DNA from: Candidatus Aminicenantota bacterium | Lineage (GTDB): Bacteria; Acidobacteriota; Aminicenantia; Aminicenantales; Aminicenantaceae | Direction: 5' to 3' | Assembly: GCA_016927475.1 (NCBI GenBank) | Contig: JAFGMO010000081.1 | Span: forward strand, 24,943 to 88,942 | DNA: 64,000 nucleotides | Position numbers and translations under genes: made by a program | Shown: piece by piece, positions 16,192 to 24,250 of the stretch | How positions within the stretch are numbered: the stretch's first letter is position 1 | Layout of the letters: the number at the start of each line of letters is the position of its first letter | Notes under the pieces: generated by a model | Told to the model about the DNA's origin: nothing | Database searches by the model: none | What the model saw: only the letters and a program-made list of their open reading frames with translations

Positions 16192-16983
16192 ATGATTATC
16201 ATAGGTGAACGTCTCAATTCATCCAGAAAACCCGTGTATAACGCTATGCTGGAAAGGGACACCGATTATATTCTTGAACAAGCTTTCAAACAAGTACATG
16301 CAGGAGCTGATGCTATCGACATCAACTCGGCAGCACTTCTCGATAAAGAAGTGGAAGTTTTAACCTGGATGCTTCCATTACTTCAAGAAAAAATCCCTGT
16401 CCCCATTTCGATAGATACTTCGAATCCCGAAGCCATGGAGGTAGGGCTTGAATACCATCAAGGCCAAGCATTCCTCAATTCTCTTTCTGGAGAACAGGAA
16501 AGAATAATCTCCTTCCTTCCTCTTATCAAAAAATACAAACCAAAAGTGATCGTTTTATGCCTGGATAACGACGGACTTCCCACTCATGCTGAGCAAGAAT
16601 ACAGCGTTGCAGCCCGTATGGTTGAACTTCTCGACAGGGAAAATGTTCCTTTATCGAACATATTCATTGATCCTCTTGTACGACCGGTGGGTGTTGACCA
16701 GACCGCTCCCCGTCTTTTTTTGGAATCTCTGAAAAAAATCAAAAAAAATATTCCAGAAATAAAAACGATTGCCGGCATCAGTAATGTTTCTTTTGGTCTT
16801 CCCAACCGAAAACTCATCAATCGAACATTCCTCGTCTTGGCCGTTCAGGAAGGTCTTGACGCCGCCATTATCGATCCGCTGGACCAAGAAAAAATGGCGT
16901 CACTTTCTGCCGCAAAGGCGCTTCTTGGGAAGGACCCGAATCTCAAGGGATTTTTGGGGGCTGTTAGGAGTGGAAGAATCTAG
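16192..16983 (+). CDS. Methyltetrahydrofolate:corrinoid methyltransferase-like protein
   Basis: This 263-residue pterin-binding TIM barrel resembles AcsE/MeTr and MetH module 2. Motifs are IIGERLNSSRKPVYNAM at the N-terminus, DIN near residue 42, SIDTSNPEAME near 93 and ISNVSFGLPNR near 204. It moves the methyl of 5-methyltetrahydrofolate onto a corrinoid protein. It sits 53 bp after the homocysteine module and shares the transcription unit, so methionine synthesis is the likely pathway. A Wood-Ljungdahl role is less likely because no carbon monoxide dehydrogenase or corrinoid Fe-S gene is near. GGGGGA precedes the ATG. A corrinoid carrier protein must be encoded elsewhere. Confidence 0.85.
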   Translation: MIIIGERLNSSRKPVYNAMLERDTDYILEQAFKQVHAGADAIDINSAALLDKEVEVLTWMLPLLQEKIPVPISIDTSNPEAMEVGLEYHQGQAFLNSLSGEQERIISFLPLIKKYKPKVIVLCLDNDGLPTHAEQEYSVAARMVELLDRENVPLSNIFIDPLVRPVGVDQTAPRLFLESLKKIKKNIPEIKTIAGISNVSFGLPNRKLINRTFLVLAVQEGLDAAIIDPLDQEKMASLSAAKALLGKDPNLKGFLGAVRSGRI

Positions 16984-16995
16984 CCTTGCATCTGC

Positions 16996-17055
16996 GGCAA
17001 CCGACCCGGCCTAGCCCCTCGATTCGTGAATGACGCAGGCTTGCCTGCGTTATTC
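16996..17055. repeat. Repeat family 1 copy C with near-perfect palindrome
   Basis: The core CCGACCCGGCCTAGCC ending in GATTCGTGAAT (16996-17031) is shared with copies A and B on the opposite strand. It is joined to a palindrome, GAATGACGCAGGC (17028-17040) TT GCCTGCGTTATTC (17043-17055), with one G-T. The same palindromic module recurs at 25025. It lies between convergent genes, touching the DUF4416 stop, and might act as a bidirectional terminator, although neither side has an adjoining T-run. Confidence 0.6.
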
Positions 17056-17581
17056 ATATTTGCTTGAGGTATTTTTTTCGAACATCCAAAAAAAAGTCCT
17101 GAATTTTTTTGTTACGGTAGTCTGGATAAGTCCACTCCAATAGCCGAACTTCCTTTTTCCCAAAAAGAAACTCGATGTGGGCATAAATTCCCTTCTCCAA
17201 GGGAACACGGTGAGCAAAATCCTTGGCCGTTGCTAAAATCAGGGCGGATGCCGTCAGATAGCCGGGATCAATGTTAACAACCCTGAGTTCGGATTTCCGG
17301 CTGTTTTTCATCTCTTTTTCGATTCGATTGGTTAAGATCTTTAACCGGGCAAGACCATCGGGTTTAATTAAATCTTTGAAACTGTAAAATTTTCTCTTCA
17401 GGCCTTTTCCCATCTGTTTTTCGTAATAATCGGTGAAATCAAAAGGATAACAAAAACTTTCCCCGTCGATCTCTCCCCAATGCTTCTCAAGTTTAGTTCT
17501 TATGGTCTGGAAAATGTCCTCTCTGGAAGCAATGATCCCACAGATAAGTTTGACATGTTTGAAAGGTATTGCTTCCGCCAT
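17054..17581 (-). CDS. DUF4416 family protein
   Basis: This 175-residue cytosolic protein matches the uncharacterised DUF4416 family. Recognisable features are HVKLICGIIASR near the N-terminus, FDFTDYYEKQMG near residue 50, and a strongly conserved VNIDPGYLT...LATAKDFAHR block in the middle. No enzymatic motif is assigned to the family to my knowledge. The length is normal. There is no Shine-Dalgarno sequence before the ATG. A promoter (TTGGGA-17-TATACT) ends ten bases upstream, so the mRNA would be almost leaderless. It diverges from asnS, whose promoter has the same layout, so the two may be controlled together. Confidence 0.75.
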   Translation of the reverse strand: MAEAIPFKHVKLICGIIASREDIFQTIRTKLEKHWGEIDGESFCYPFDFTDYYEKQMGKGLKRKFYSFKDLIKPDGLARLKILTNRIEKEMKNSRKSELRVVNIDPGYLTASALILATAKDFAHRVPLEKGIYAHIEFLFGKKEVRLLEWTYPDYRNKKIQDFFLDVRKKYLKQI

Positions 17582-17591
17582 AGCATTTTTT

Positions 17592-17620
17592 AGTATATAT
17601 CAAAAAAGGGAAGTTCCCAA
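17592..17620 (-). promoter_or_regulatory. Promoter of the DUF4416 gene (near-leaderless)
   Basis: Read on the minus strand: TTGGGA (17620-17615), 17-bp spacer, TATACT (17597-17592). The start codon begins at 17581, ten bases past the -10, so transcription would start within about four bases of the ATG. Confidence 0.5.
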
Positions 17621-17645
17621 AAGGGATTTACCTAATACATGTTCA

Positions 17646-17674
17646 TTGATTTCACATAGTTTATTCTATATAAT
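17646..17674 (+). promoter_or_regulatory. asnS: Promoter of asnS (near-leaderless)
   Basis: TTGATT (17646-17651), 17-bp spacer and a perfect TATAAT (17669-17674). The asnS ATG at 17684 is only nine bases past the -10, and no ribosome site lies between. The predicted mRNA would begin about two or three bases before the start codon. Confidence 0.6.
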
Positions 17675-17683
17675 TCCGAAATC

Positions 17684-18979
17684 ATGACAAAATGGATTTA
17701 TATCGAAGATATCGCATCATATGAAGATCAAGACGTTGAGATCCGGGGCTGGCTTTACAACAAACGCTCCTGTGGAAAAATTCGCTTTCTTCTGGTGAGA
17801 GACGGAACGGGAATCATCCAGGCCACACTATTCACACCCGAAAAAGAAGGGCTTCTTTTTCAGAAGTATGACCAACTGACCCAGGAATCATCCCTAATTG
17901 TCAGGGGGAAAGTCAAAAAAGACAACCGGGCTCCCGGAGGATATGAACTAGAGGTCCAAAACCTCGATATCATTCAAATCGCTCAAGATTATCCCATAAC
18001 TCCTAAGGAACACAGCACTTCCTTCCTGATGGAACACCGGCATCTTTGGCTTCGTTCTCAAAAACAAAACGCCATTCTCCAGATCCGGGCTACATTGATC
18101 AACGCTATTCGGAACTTTTTCGACGATCGTGGATTTCGCCTCATGGACACACCCATTCTCACTCCCAGCGCCTGCGAAGGAACAACAACCCTTTTCGAGA
18201 CCCAGTACTTCGACCAGAAGGCTTATCTAAGCCAAAGCGGGCAGCTATACAACGAGGCCACGGCCATGGCGTTCGGAAAAGTCTATTGCTTCGGTCCCAC
18301 TTTTCGTGCGGAAAGATCAAAAACAAGACGCCATTTGATTGAGTTCTGGATGGTCGAACCCGAAATCGCTTATGCCGTCCTTGAAGATATCATCGAACTG
18401 AGTGAAGACCTTTTACTTTTCATCATCGAAAGGGTGTTGGAAAAGAGAAAAAACGAGCTGGATATTCTGGAAAGGGATACGGCTCCCCTGGAAAAAATCA
18501 GAAAACCGTTTCCCCGCGTAAAATACGATGAGGCCGTTAAACGCATCAAAGAAAAAGGTTTGGATATCAAATGGGGTGAGGATTTTGGTGCTCCCCATGA
18601 AACCTGTCTTTCGGATATATTCGACTCACCGGTCTGTGTAACGCACTTCCCCGCAAAAATCAAGGCGTTTTACATGCAGCCCGATGAAAAAAAGCCTGAA
18701 GTTGTCCTGGGGCTCGATGTCCTGGCATCAGAAGGGTACGGAGAACTTATCGGCGGCGGACAGCGTATTCACGACCCGAATCTCATCCAACAAAAAATAA
18801 AAGAGCATAATCTTCCCCGCGAAGCCTATGAGTGGTATATCGATCTCAGGAAATACGGTTCGGTTCCCCACTCGGGATTCGGCCTGGGAATCGAACGAAC
18901 ACTGGCTTGGTTGTGCAAGATCAGTCACATTCGTCAGACCATTCCCTTTCCACGACTCCTTTACAAAATATACCCTTAG
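17684..18979 (+). CDS. asnS: Asparaginyl-tRNA synthetase
   Basis: This 431-residue class IIb synthetase attaches asparagine to tRNA-Asn in the cytosol. It has an N-terminal OB-fold anticodon-binding domain (about 1-110), then the class II core: the motif 2 region FGPTFRAERSKTRRHL near residue 206 and motif 3 GLGIERTLAWL near 404. The loop FRAERSKTRRHLIEFWMVEPE is the asparaginyl type and not the aspartyl type. AsnS and AspRS are close relatives, and the length and motif favour AsnS. It is the first gene of a long operon and has no Shine-Dalgarno sequence, consistent with a leaderless mRNA. Confidence 0.9.
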   Translation: MTKWIYIEDIASYEDQDVEIRGWLYNKRSCGKIRFLLVRDGTGIIQATLFTPEKEGLLFQKYDQLTQESSLIVRGKVKKDNRAPGGYELEVQNLDIIQIAQDYPITPKEHSTSFLMEHRHLWLRSQKQNAILQIRATLINAIRNFFDDRGFRLMDTPILTPSACEGTTTLFETQYFDQKAYLSQSGQLYNEATAMAFGKVYCFGPTFRAERSKTRRHLIEFWMVEPEIAYAVLEDIIELSEDLLLFIIERVLEKRKNELDILERDTAPLEKIRKPFPRVKYDEAVKRIKEKGLDIKWGEDFGAPHETCLSDIFDSPVCVTHFPAKIKAFYMQPDEKKPEVVLGLDVLASEGYGELIGGGQRIHDPNLIQQKIKEHNLPREAYEWYIDLRKYGSVPHSGFGLGIERTLAWLCKISHIRQTIPFPRLLYKIYP

Positions 18980-19026
18980 CGTTTTATTTTCGCTTCGACT
19001 CTGTCATAATATCCAAAGGGAAAACA

Positions 19027-20343
19027 TTGAAAAAAATAGCTCTTATTACTTTTGGATGCGCAAAAAATCTGGTCGACAGTGAAGTTATGCTGGGGCACCT
19101 AAAAAACAAAGGATTTATCTCTGTTTCTTTCCCGGAAGATGCGGAGGTCATTATCCTTAATACATGCGGTTTTATTCTTCCCGCCAAGCTTGAAGCCCGT
19201 GAAGCACTTGCTGAAGCTGTCTCCTTAAAAAAGAAAGACCCGTCAAAAAAAATTATCGCCGTCGGGTGTTATGTCCAGCGATATAAAGAAATAATACGGC
19301 GGGATTTTCCTGAGATCGATGTTTTGCTGGGTGTCGCTGCGTACGACAGAATCGTTGATGCCATTAAAGGAAAGCAAGTCAACGGTTTTGATGGCACATT
19401 TCTCTATAGTCACGAGTCACCCCGGCACCTCTCAACACCTCCGGGTTGGACTTATGTCAAAATCTCTGAAGGATGTTCTCATCGTTGTTCCTATTGTGCT
19501 ATTCCTTTGATCAAAGGTCCTTACCGTTCACGTCCACCGGATTCCATCCGGAAGGAAGTGGAAACTCTTGTGTCCAGCGGAATTAAAGAGATCAATCTTA
19601 TATCACAAGACACTACGTATTATGGCCGTGACTTGGGACAGAAGGAAGGTCTGGTTGAGCTGCTTTACAAGCTCTTAAAAATCAAAAATCTAGGCAGAAT
19701 CCGGATTTTATACGGATATCCTGAAGAAGTCACGGATTTTCTTCTAGACATCATGCAGGAAAAAAAAATCTGTTCCTACTTGGATATTCCCTTCCAACAT
19801 TCCCACCCGGAAATCATCAAAAAGATGGGACGTGGGATGGACAGGGAAAAAGCCCTTGCACTTATTGAAAAAATTCGAAAAAAAATTCCTGATATGGCCT
19901 TACGCACATCTCTAATCGTCGGCTTTCCCGGCGAAGGAAAAAATGAATTTAACCATTTGCTTGATTTCGTCCGGACGGCCCGCTTCGACCATATCGGGGC
20001 TTTTACCTATTCCCCCGAAGAAAATACTCGGGCTTTCCCGTTGGGAGATCCTGTTAGTGCACACACCAAAAGAAAACGCAGAGAAACCCTTCTCGGCCTT
20101 CAAGCCGGCATATCCGCCGAAAACAATAAAAAATACCTGCATAAAATTTTACCTGTTCTCGTTGACGGCCCTTACCATAAAGACTCCAGCATATTGCTGG
20201 GGAGGACATCTTTTCAAGCACCTGAAGTGGATGGGATGGTTATCATGTCCGCTCCTTCAAAAACAATAAAAACGGCCGGCACTTTTCAAAAGGTTGAAAT
20301 CATAGAAACGGATGTATATGATTTATTCGGAGAAATTGTATGA
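19027..20343 (+). CDS. rimO: Ribosomal protein S12 methylthiotransferase
   Basis: This 438-residue radical SAM methylthiotransferase adds a methylthio group to Asp of ribosomal protein S12. The N-terminal UPF0004 domain begins KKIALITFGCAKNLVDSE with the first cluster cysteines, continued by NTCGF and VGCYVQRY. The radical SAM motif EGCSHRCSYCAIP lies near residue 152. A C-terminal TRAM domain ends the protein. The TTG at 19027 is chosen because it starts exactly at the conserved N-terminus and follows AAAGGGAAAAC; upstream in-frame ATGs would overlap asnS. It is followed by pgpA with a 4-bp overlap. Confidence 0.92.
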   Translation: MKKIALITFGCAKNLVDSEVMLGHLKNKGFISVSFPEDAEVIILNTCGFILPAKLEAREALAEAVSLKKKDPSKKIIAVGCYVQRYKEIIRRDFPEIDVLLGVAAYDRIVDAIKGKQVNGFDGTFLYSHESPRHLSTPPGWTYVKISEGCSHRCSYCAIPLIKGPYRSRPPDSIRKEVETLVSSGIKEINLISQDTTYYGRDLGQKEGLVELLYKLLKIKNLGRIRILYGYPEEVTDFLLDIMQEKKICSYLDIPFQHSHPEIIKKMGRGMDREKALALIEKIRKKIPDMALRTSLIVGFPGEGKNEFNHLLDFVRTARFDHIGAFTYSPEENTRAFPLGDPVSAHTKRKRRETLLGLQAGISAENNKKYLHKILPVLVDGPYHKDSSILLGRTSFQAPEVDGMVIMSAPSKTIKTAGTFQKVEIIETDVYDLFGEIV

Positions 20344-20789
20344 AATTTTTTTCCAAAATGATATCCACTTTTTTTGGTATCGGTTACGCTCCCCTGGCTC
20401 CCGGTACGGTAGCGAGTCTCTGCGTGGTTTTTCTCTACAAGTTTTTCCTTTACAAGCTTTCATGGCCTTATTACCTTATCCTTCTTGCAGCCATTTTTCT
20501 CATCGGAATCCTGAGCTCAACCTTGTATGCACGCTATTCATCTATGAAAGATCCGCAGCCCGTCGTCATCGACGAAGTCCTGGGACAACTTCTCGTATTT
20601 TTCCAAATAGCACCGGACTGGAGACTCCTTATTGCCGGATTTATTCTCTTCCGAGCCTTTGATATCATCAAACCTCCACCCATTCGCAAGATCGAAAACC
20701 TGCCTGAAGGCTGGGGAATCATGCTCGATGATCTCCTGGCCGGAGTTTATGCGGGAATCCTTATCAATCTTTATATCTTGATAAAATGA
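20340..20789 (+). CDS. pgpA: Phosphatidylglycerophosphatase A
   Basis: This 149-residue inner-membrane enzyme dephosphorylates phosphatidylglycerophosphate to phosphatidylglycerol. Family motifs are GIGYAPLAPGTVAS near residue 12, DPQPVVIDEVLGQ near 71, and DDLLAGVYAGI near the C-terminus, with hydrophobic segments between. The length is typical of the family. Its ATG overlaps the rimO stop (ATGA), and its own stop overlaps cinA the same way, so translation is probably coupled. It is one of three phospholipid genes in this operon, with plsY and gpsA. Confidence 0.9.
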   Translation: MKFFSKMISTFFGIGYAPLAPGTVASLCVVFLYKFFLYKLSWPYYLILLAAIFLIGILSSTLYARYSSMKDPQPVVIDEVLGQLLVFFQIAPDWRLLIAGFILFRAFDIIKPPPIRKIENLPEGWGIMLDDLLAGVYAGILINLYILIK

Positions 20790-22075
20790 AAGCCCGTCCT
20801 TGTCCAAAAATCGAAATCATCGCCGTGGGAAGCGAACTATTACGCCCCCATTTCCATGATACGAACTCTGGCTTTCTCGTAAGCCGGCTTGCCGAATTGG
20901 GACTTCAAGTTTCATTCCGGACCATCATCAGTGATGAGGAAGAAGAATTGAAGACCGCTTTTGAATGCGCTAAAAACAGAGCCGGGATCGTTTTTACTAT
21001 TGGGGGATTGGGACCGACAAGGGACGATCGGACGCGTTCGGCCCTGGCCTTTGTTCTTCGACGTAAGCTTGTTTTTAACAAAGACATATTAAAGAATATT
21101 GAAGCCCGCTTCCGTTTCAGGGGACTCAAAATGCCGAAGGTCAATGAGCGTCAAGCTCAAATCATCGATGGAGCCGACATCCTCGAAAACCGGAATGGAA
21201 CAGCCCCCGGTCTTTGGATCGAAGATTCTCCTACCACATTCATCCTTCTCCCCGGTCCGCCTCATGAACTTAAAGCTATGTATGAAGATCAGGTTTTTTC
21301 ACGCCTGAAGGTCTATCAGTGCGGTTTTGGGATATCCGCCGTTCTGAAAACCACAGGTCTTTCAGAATCCCAAATAGAATCCATCATAACCAGCTTATAC
21401 CCCAATAATCCCGATATCAGTTTGACGACACTCGCCTATCCCGGTCAGATCGAAATCCACCTTTTCGGCCGATCGAAAGAAAGCAAAGAAAAGGCCGCCC
21501 TTAAAATAAAACCTTATATTGAAAATTTTAAAAAAAAATTAAAAAAACATATATTTTCAGAAGATGGAAAAGAACTGGAAGAAATCATCGCTGAAATGTT
21601 AACATCCAAAGGATTCAAACTGGCTGTTGCAGAATCCTGCACGGGAGGGCTTCTGGCCAATCGCTTGACAAATGTTCCGGGAAGTTCGAAATTTTTTATC
21701 CTTGGAGTGACGGCATACAGCAACGAAGCCAAATCCGATCTTCTCAGTGTTCCAAAAAACATCATCGAAAATTTTGGTGCGGTTTCCCCTCAAACGGCTC
21801 GGAAAATGGCCGAGGGCATAAGGCAACGATCCGGAGCTGATTTCTGCCTATCCATAACAGGTATCGCCGGACCTTCAGGAGGAACTGCTGATAAGCCGGT
21901 TGGATTGGTTTACACCGGTTTATCATGGAAAAAAGGAGCACAGGTTTCCGAAAACCGTTTCCTGGGAAACAGGAAAAATGTCAAATTCCAAGCAACACAA
22001 AAAGCCCTGGATATGTTGAGGTATCACTTTTTTCACAAAGAGCAGCCGGTGAATTCCGGGGGAAAAAAACCATGA
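20786..22075 (+). CDS. cinA: CinA-like protein (nicotinamide-nucleotide amidohydrolase)
   Basis: This 429-residue two-domain protein has an N-terminal molybdopterin-binding-like domain with AVGSELL near residue 13 and IGGLGPTRDDRT near 75. The C-terminal PncC deamidase domain carries AVAESCTGGLLANRL near 282 and TGIAGPSGGTADKPVGLVY near 360. The protein deamidates NMN in pyridine-nucleotide recycling, and in some bacteria also carries ADP-ribose pyrophosphatase activity. It lies between pgpA and thpR with 4-bp overlaps on each side. In many proteobacteria cinA precedes recA; here RNA-ligase and lipid genes follow instead. Confidence 0.9.
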   Translation: MKARPCPKIEIIAVGSELLRPHFHDTNSGFLVSRLAELGLQVSFRTIISDEEEELKTAFECAKNRAGIVFTIGGLGPTRDDRTRSALAFVLRRKLVFNKDILKNIEARFRFRGLKMPKVNERQAQIIDGADILENRNGTAPGLWIEDSPTTFILLPGPPHELKAMYEDQVFSRLKVYQCGFGISAVLKTTGLSESQIESIITSLYPNNPDISLTTLAYPGQIEIHLFGRSKESKEKAALKIKPYIENFKKKLKKHIFSEDGKELEEIIAEMLTSKGFKLAVAESCTGGLLANRLTNVPGSSKFFILGVTAYSNEAKSDLLSVPKNIIENFGAVSPQTARKMAEGIRQRSGADFCLSITGIAGPSGGTADKPVGLVYTGLSWKKGAQVSENRFLGNRKNVKFQATQKALDMLRYHFFHKEQPVNSGGKKP

Positions 22076-22638
22076 GAACATTCATTGCCGTCGATATGTC
22101 CGAGTCTATCAAATCCCAGGTTCAGGAATATATCCTCTCTCTTAAAAATCTGCATCCCAATCCAAAACAGGTCAAATGGATTCGTTCATCGGGCATTCAT
22201 ATTACCTTGAAATTCCTGGGGGAAATCTCGGATAATGAAGCGGAAGCTATGATCAAGGGACTCGAATCCATTGTCGAACAACAGAATGTTTTTTCTTTAT
22301 CCGTGAAGGGAACGGGACGATTTCCTCCCCAAGGACGGTTTCCCCGCGTTCTTTGGGCCGGTATCGAAGACGGTGGAAAACTCGTCAGGCTTCAGGCTCG
22401 AATAGAAGACATGGCATCCGAAATAGGATTTCAAAAGGAAAAGCGGGACTTCCATCCTCACCTGACCCTCGGAAGGATCAAAAATCCTTCGAATTTGGAT
22501 GCCGTTTTATCCCGTCTGCAAGAAGACCAAAGTAAAAATTTTGGGGAAATGAAAGTAGAAAAAGTGACCTTTTTCCGCAGTATTCTCAAACCTACAGGGG
22601 CCGAGTATTCAATTCTGAATGAAAGCACGCTGAAATGA
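22072..22638 (+). CDS. thpR: RNA 2',3'-cyclic phosphodiesterase (2'-5' RNA ligase-like)
   Basis: This 188-residue member of the 2H phosphoesterase superfamily has two HxT motifs, HITLKFLGE near residue 41 and HPHLTLGRI near 125, forming the catalytic pair. It opens 2',3'-cyclic phosphates and can join tRNA halves through 2'-5' linkages in vitro. The ATG at 22072 overlaps the cinA stop by 4 bp and begins the conserved RTFIAVDM. In-frame sequence upstream belongs to cinA's other frame and was excluded. It is translation-coupled to plsY. Confidence 0.88.
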   Translation: MRTFIAVDMSESIKSQVQEYILSLKNLHPNPKQVKWIRSSGIHITLKFLGEISDNEAEAMIKGLESIVEQQNVFSLSVKGTGRFPPQGRFPRVLWAGIEDGGKLVRLQARIEDMASEIGFQKEKRDFHPHLTLGRIKNPSNLDAVLSRLQEDQSKNFGEMKVEKVTFFRSILKPTGAEYSILNESTLK

Positions 22639-23222
22639 AGATTATCTACTCTATATTATCTTATCTCCTGGGAGCTGTTCCATCCGGATACATCATCTAC
22701 CGTCTCGTCAAGAAAAAAGATATCCGCAAGGAAGGAAGCGGCAGTACGGGCGCAACAAATGTTCTGCGCCTGATGGGCTTCAAATTTGCTCTTCCCGTTT
22801 TGTTGTTCGACTTTCTGAAAGGATTTTTGCCGGCTTTCCTGGCTCTGCGTATTTTTCCTGACAGGAGAGTTGCTTTGGTTTGTGCGTTCTTGGCTGTATT
22901 GGGACACTGTTATCCTGTTTACATCGGATTTCGGGGTGGAAAAGGTATCGCCACCATGATGGGAGTTTACGCCTCTCTTGGTATTTTACCCTGTTTATTA
23001 AGCCTGGGGGTTTTTATCCTGACGGTAGCCCTGACCCGCTATGTATCACTGGGTTCTATTCTAGCTTCGCTGGGATTTCCCCTTTTTACCCTTGCCTTCA
23101 TCGGAGATATAGAGACTCTCGCATTAAGTCTGGCTATCTTTGTTCTTGTTGTGATCAGGCATAAAGGCAATATTCAACGACTTCTTCAAGGCAACGAAAG
23201 GAAACTGGGCGAGAAGACATGA
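22635..23222 (+). CDS. plsY: Acyl-phosphate glycerol-3-phosphate acyltransferase
   Basis: This 195-residue multi-pass inner-membrane enzyme transfers an acyl group from acyl-phosphate to glycerol-3-phosphate in the first step of phospholipid synthesis. The three family signatures are visible: EGSGSTGATNVLR near residue 34, GHCYPVYIGFRGGKGIAT near 93, and the later RHKGNIQRLLQGNE near 177. About five transmembrane segments are present. It overlaps thpR and gpsA by 4 bp each, and gpsA makes its substrate, so the pairing is functionally sensible. plsX is not in the window. Confidence 0.92.
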   Translation: MKIIYSILSYLLGAVPSGYIIYRLVKKKDIRKEGSGSTGATNVLRLMGFKFALPVLLFDFLKGFLPAFLALRIFPDRRVALVCAFLAVLGHCYPVYIGFRGGKGIATMMGVYASLGILPCLLSLGVFILTVALTRYVSLGSILASLGFPLFTLAFIGDIETLALSLAIFVLVVIRHKGNIQRLLQGNERKLGEKT

Positions 23223-24250
23223 AAAAACGGATAGGAGTCGTTGGGGGAGGAAGCTGGGGCAGCGCTTTTGCCCTCCATCTTGGACGGTTGAATATTCCGA
23301 CAAAAATTTGGATCCGTGAATCCGACATTCTTAGGAAGACGGTTTTATCCCGGGAAAATGCTGTTTTTCTTCCGGGCTTTATTTTTCCGGAAAATGTGTC
23401 CTTCCACCATAAATTGGAAGAGCTGGCCGACACGGATATTCTTTTTATCGCCGTCCCTTCTCAATTCTGTCGTGAAATATACCGTCGTATAGCTCCCTTT
23501 ATCTCATCCGGACATATTGTCATCAGCCTTACCAAAGGAATTGAGGAGAACACGTTTAAATGTATGAGCGATGTTATGAAAGAAGTTTTTGGGGCCTCCG
23601 CTCTTCCCCAAATCGGCGTGCTTTCCGGACCGAGTTTTGCATACGAAGTGGCTGACCAGCACCCTACCGCAGTTGTTCTGGCATCAGACAGTATCGATAT
23701 AGCACGAAAAGCTCAACATCTTATATCAAGTCATTATTTTCGAGTCTATACGACTGAAGATATCAGAGGGGTAGAGCTGGCGGGAGCGCTGAAAAACGTT
23801 ATCGCTATTGCAGCCGGGATCTCAAATGCTTTTGAATTCGGAAGCAATACCTTGGCGGCCCTGATCACACGGGGGATCGCCGAAATGAAACGCTTAGGAA
23901 TTAAGTTGGGAGCCAGCCCGGAAACTTTTTCCGGCTTGGCAGGAATCGGGGACCTCGTTCTCACATGTACGGGACAATTAAGCCGCAACCGTTCTCTTGG
24001 CTTCAAATTAGGTAAGGGGAAATCTCTTGCAGAGATTACGGCAAGCACAAAACAGGTTGCAGAAGGCGTTACGACGACACTATCCGCCTATCATCTAGCC
24101 CGACGGGAAAAAGTTGAAATGCCTATCTGTGAACAGATATACCGTGTCCTCTACAAGAAGAAAAAACCCAAAACAGCTCTAAAAGAGCTCATGACGCGGA
24201 AACTTAAGGATGAATATTTTATCCATGAGGGGGAAAAAATATGCGATTAA
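23219..24250 (+). CDS. gpsA: Glycerol-3-phosphate dehydrogenase [NAD(P)+]
   Basis: This 343-residue cytosolic dehydrogenase reduces dihydroxyacetone phosphate to glycerol-3-phosphate for lipid synthesis. The Rossmann motif GVVGGGSWGSAFA is at the N-terminus. The catalytic lysine region ELAGALKNVIAIAAG lies near residue 188, and the substrate region SRNRSLG near 257. The length is normal. It is coupled to plsY by ATGA and overlaps the next gene by 10 bp. There is no sign of disruption. Confidence 0.92.
   Translation: MKKRIGVVGGGSWGSAFALHLGRLNIPTKIWIRESDILRKTVLSRENAVFLPGFIFPENVSFHHKLEELADTDILFIAVPSQFCREIYRRIAPFISSGHIVISLTKGIEENTFKCMSDVMKEVFGASALPQIGVLSGPSFAYEVADQHPTAVVLASDSIDIARKAQHLISSHYFRVYTTEDIRGVELAGALKNVIAIAAGISNAFEFGSNTLAALITRGIAEMKRLGIKLGASPETFSGLAGIGDLVLTCTGQLSRNRSLGFKLGKGKSLAEITASTKQVAEGVTTTLSAYHLARREKVEMPICEQIYRVLYKKKKPKTALKELMTRKLKDEYFIHEGEKICD

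Noticed and set aside
18832..19026. N-terminal extension of rimO into asnS
   Set aside because: Conserved RimO sequence begins at the TTG at 19027 with its own ribosome site; the upstream part is asnS read in another frame.
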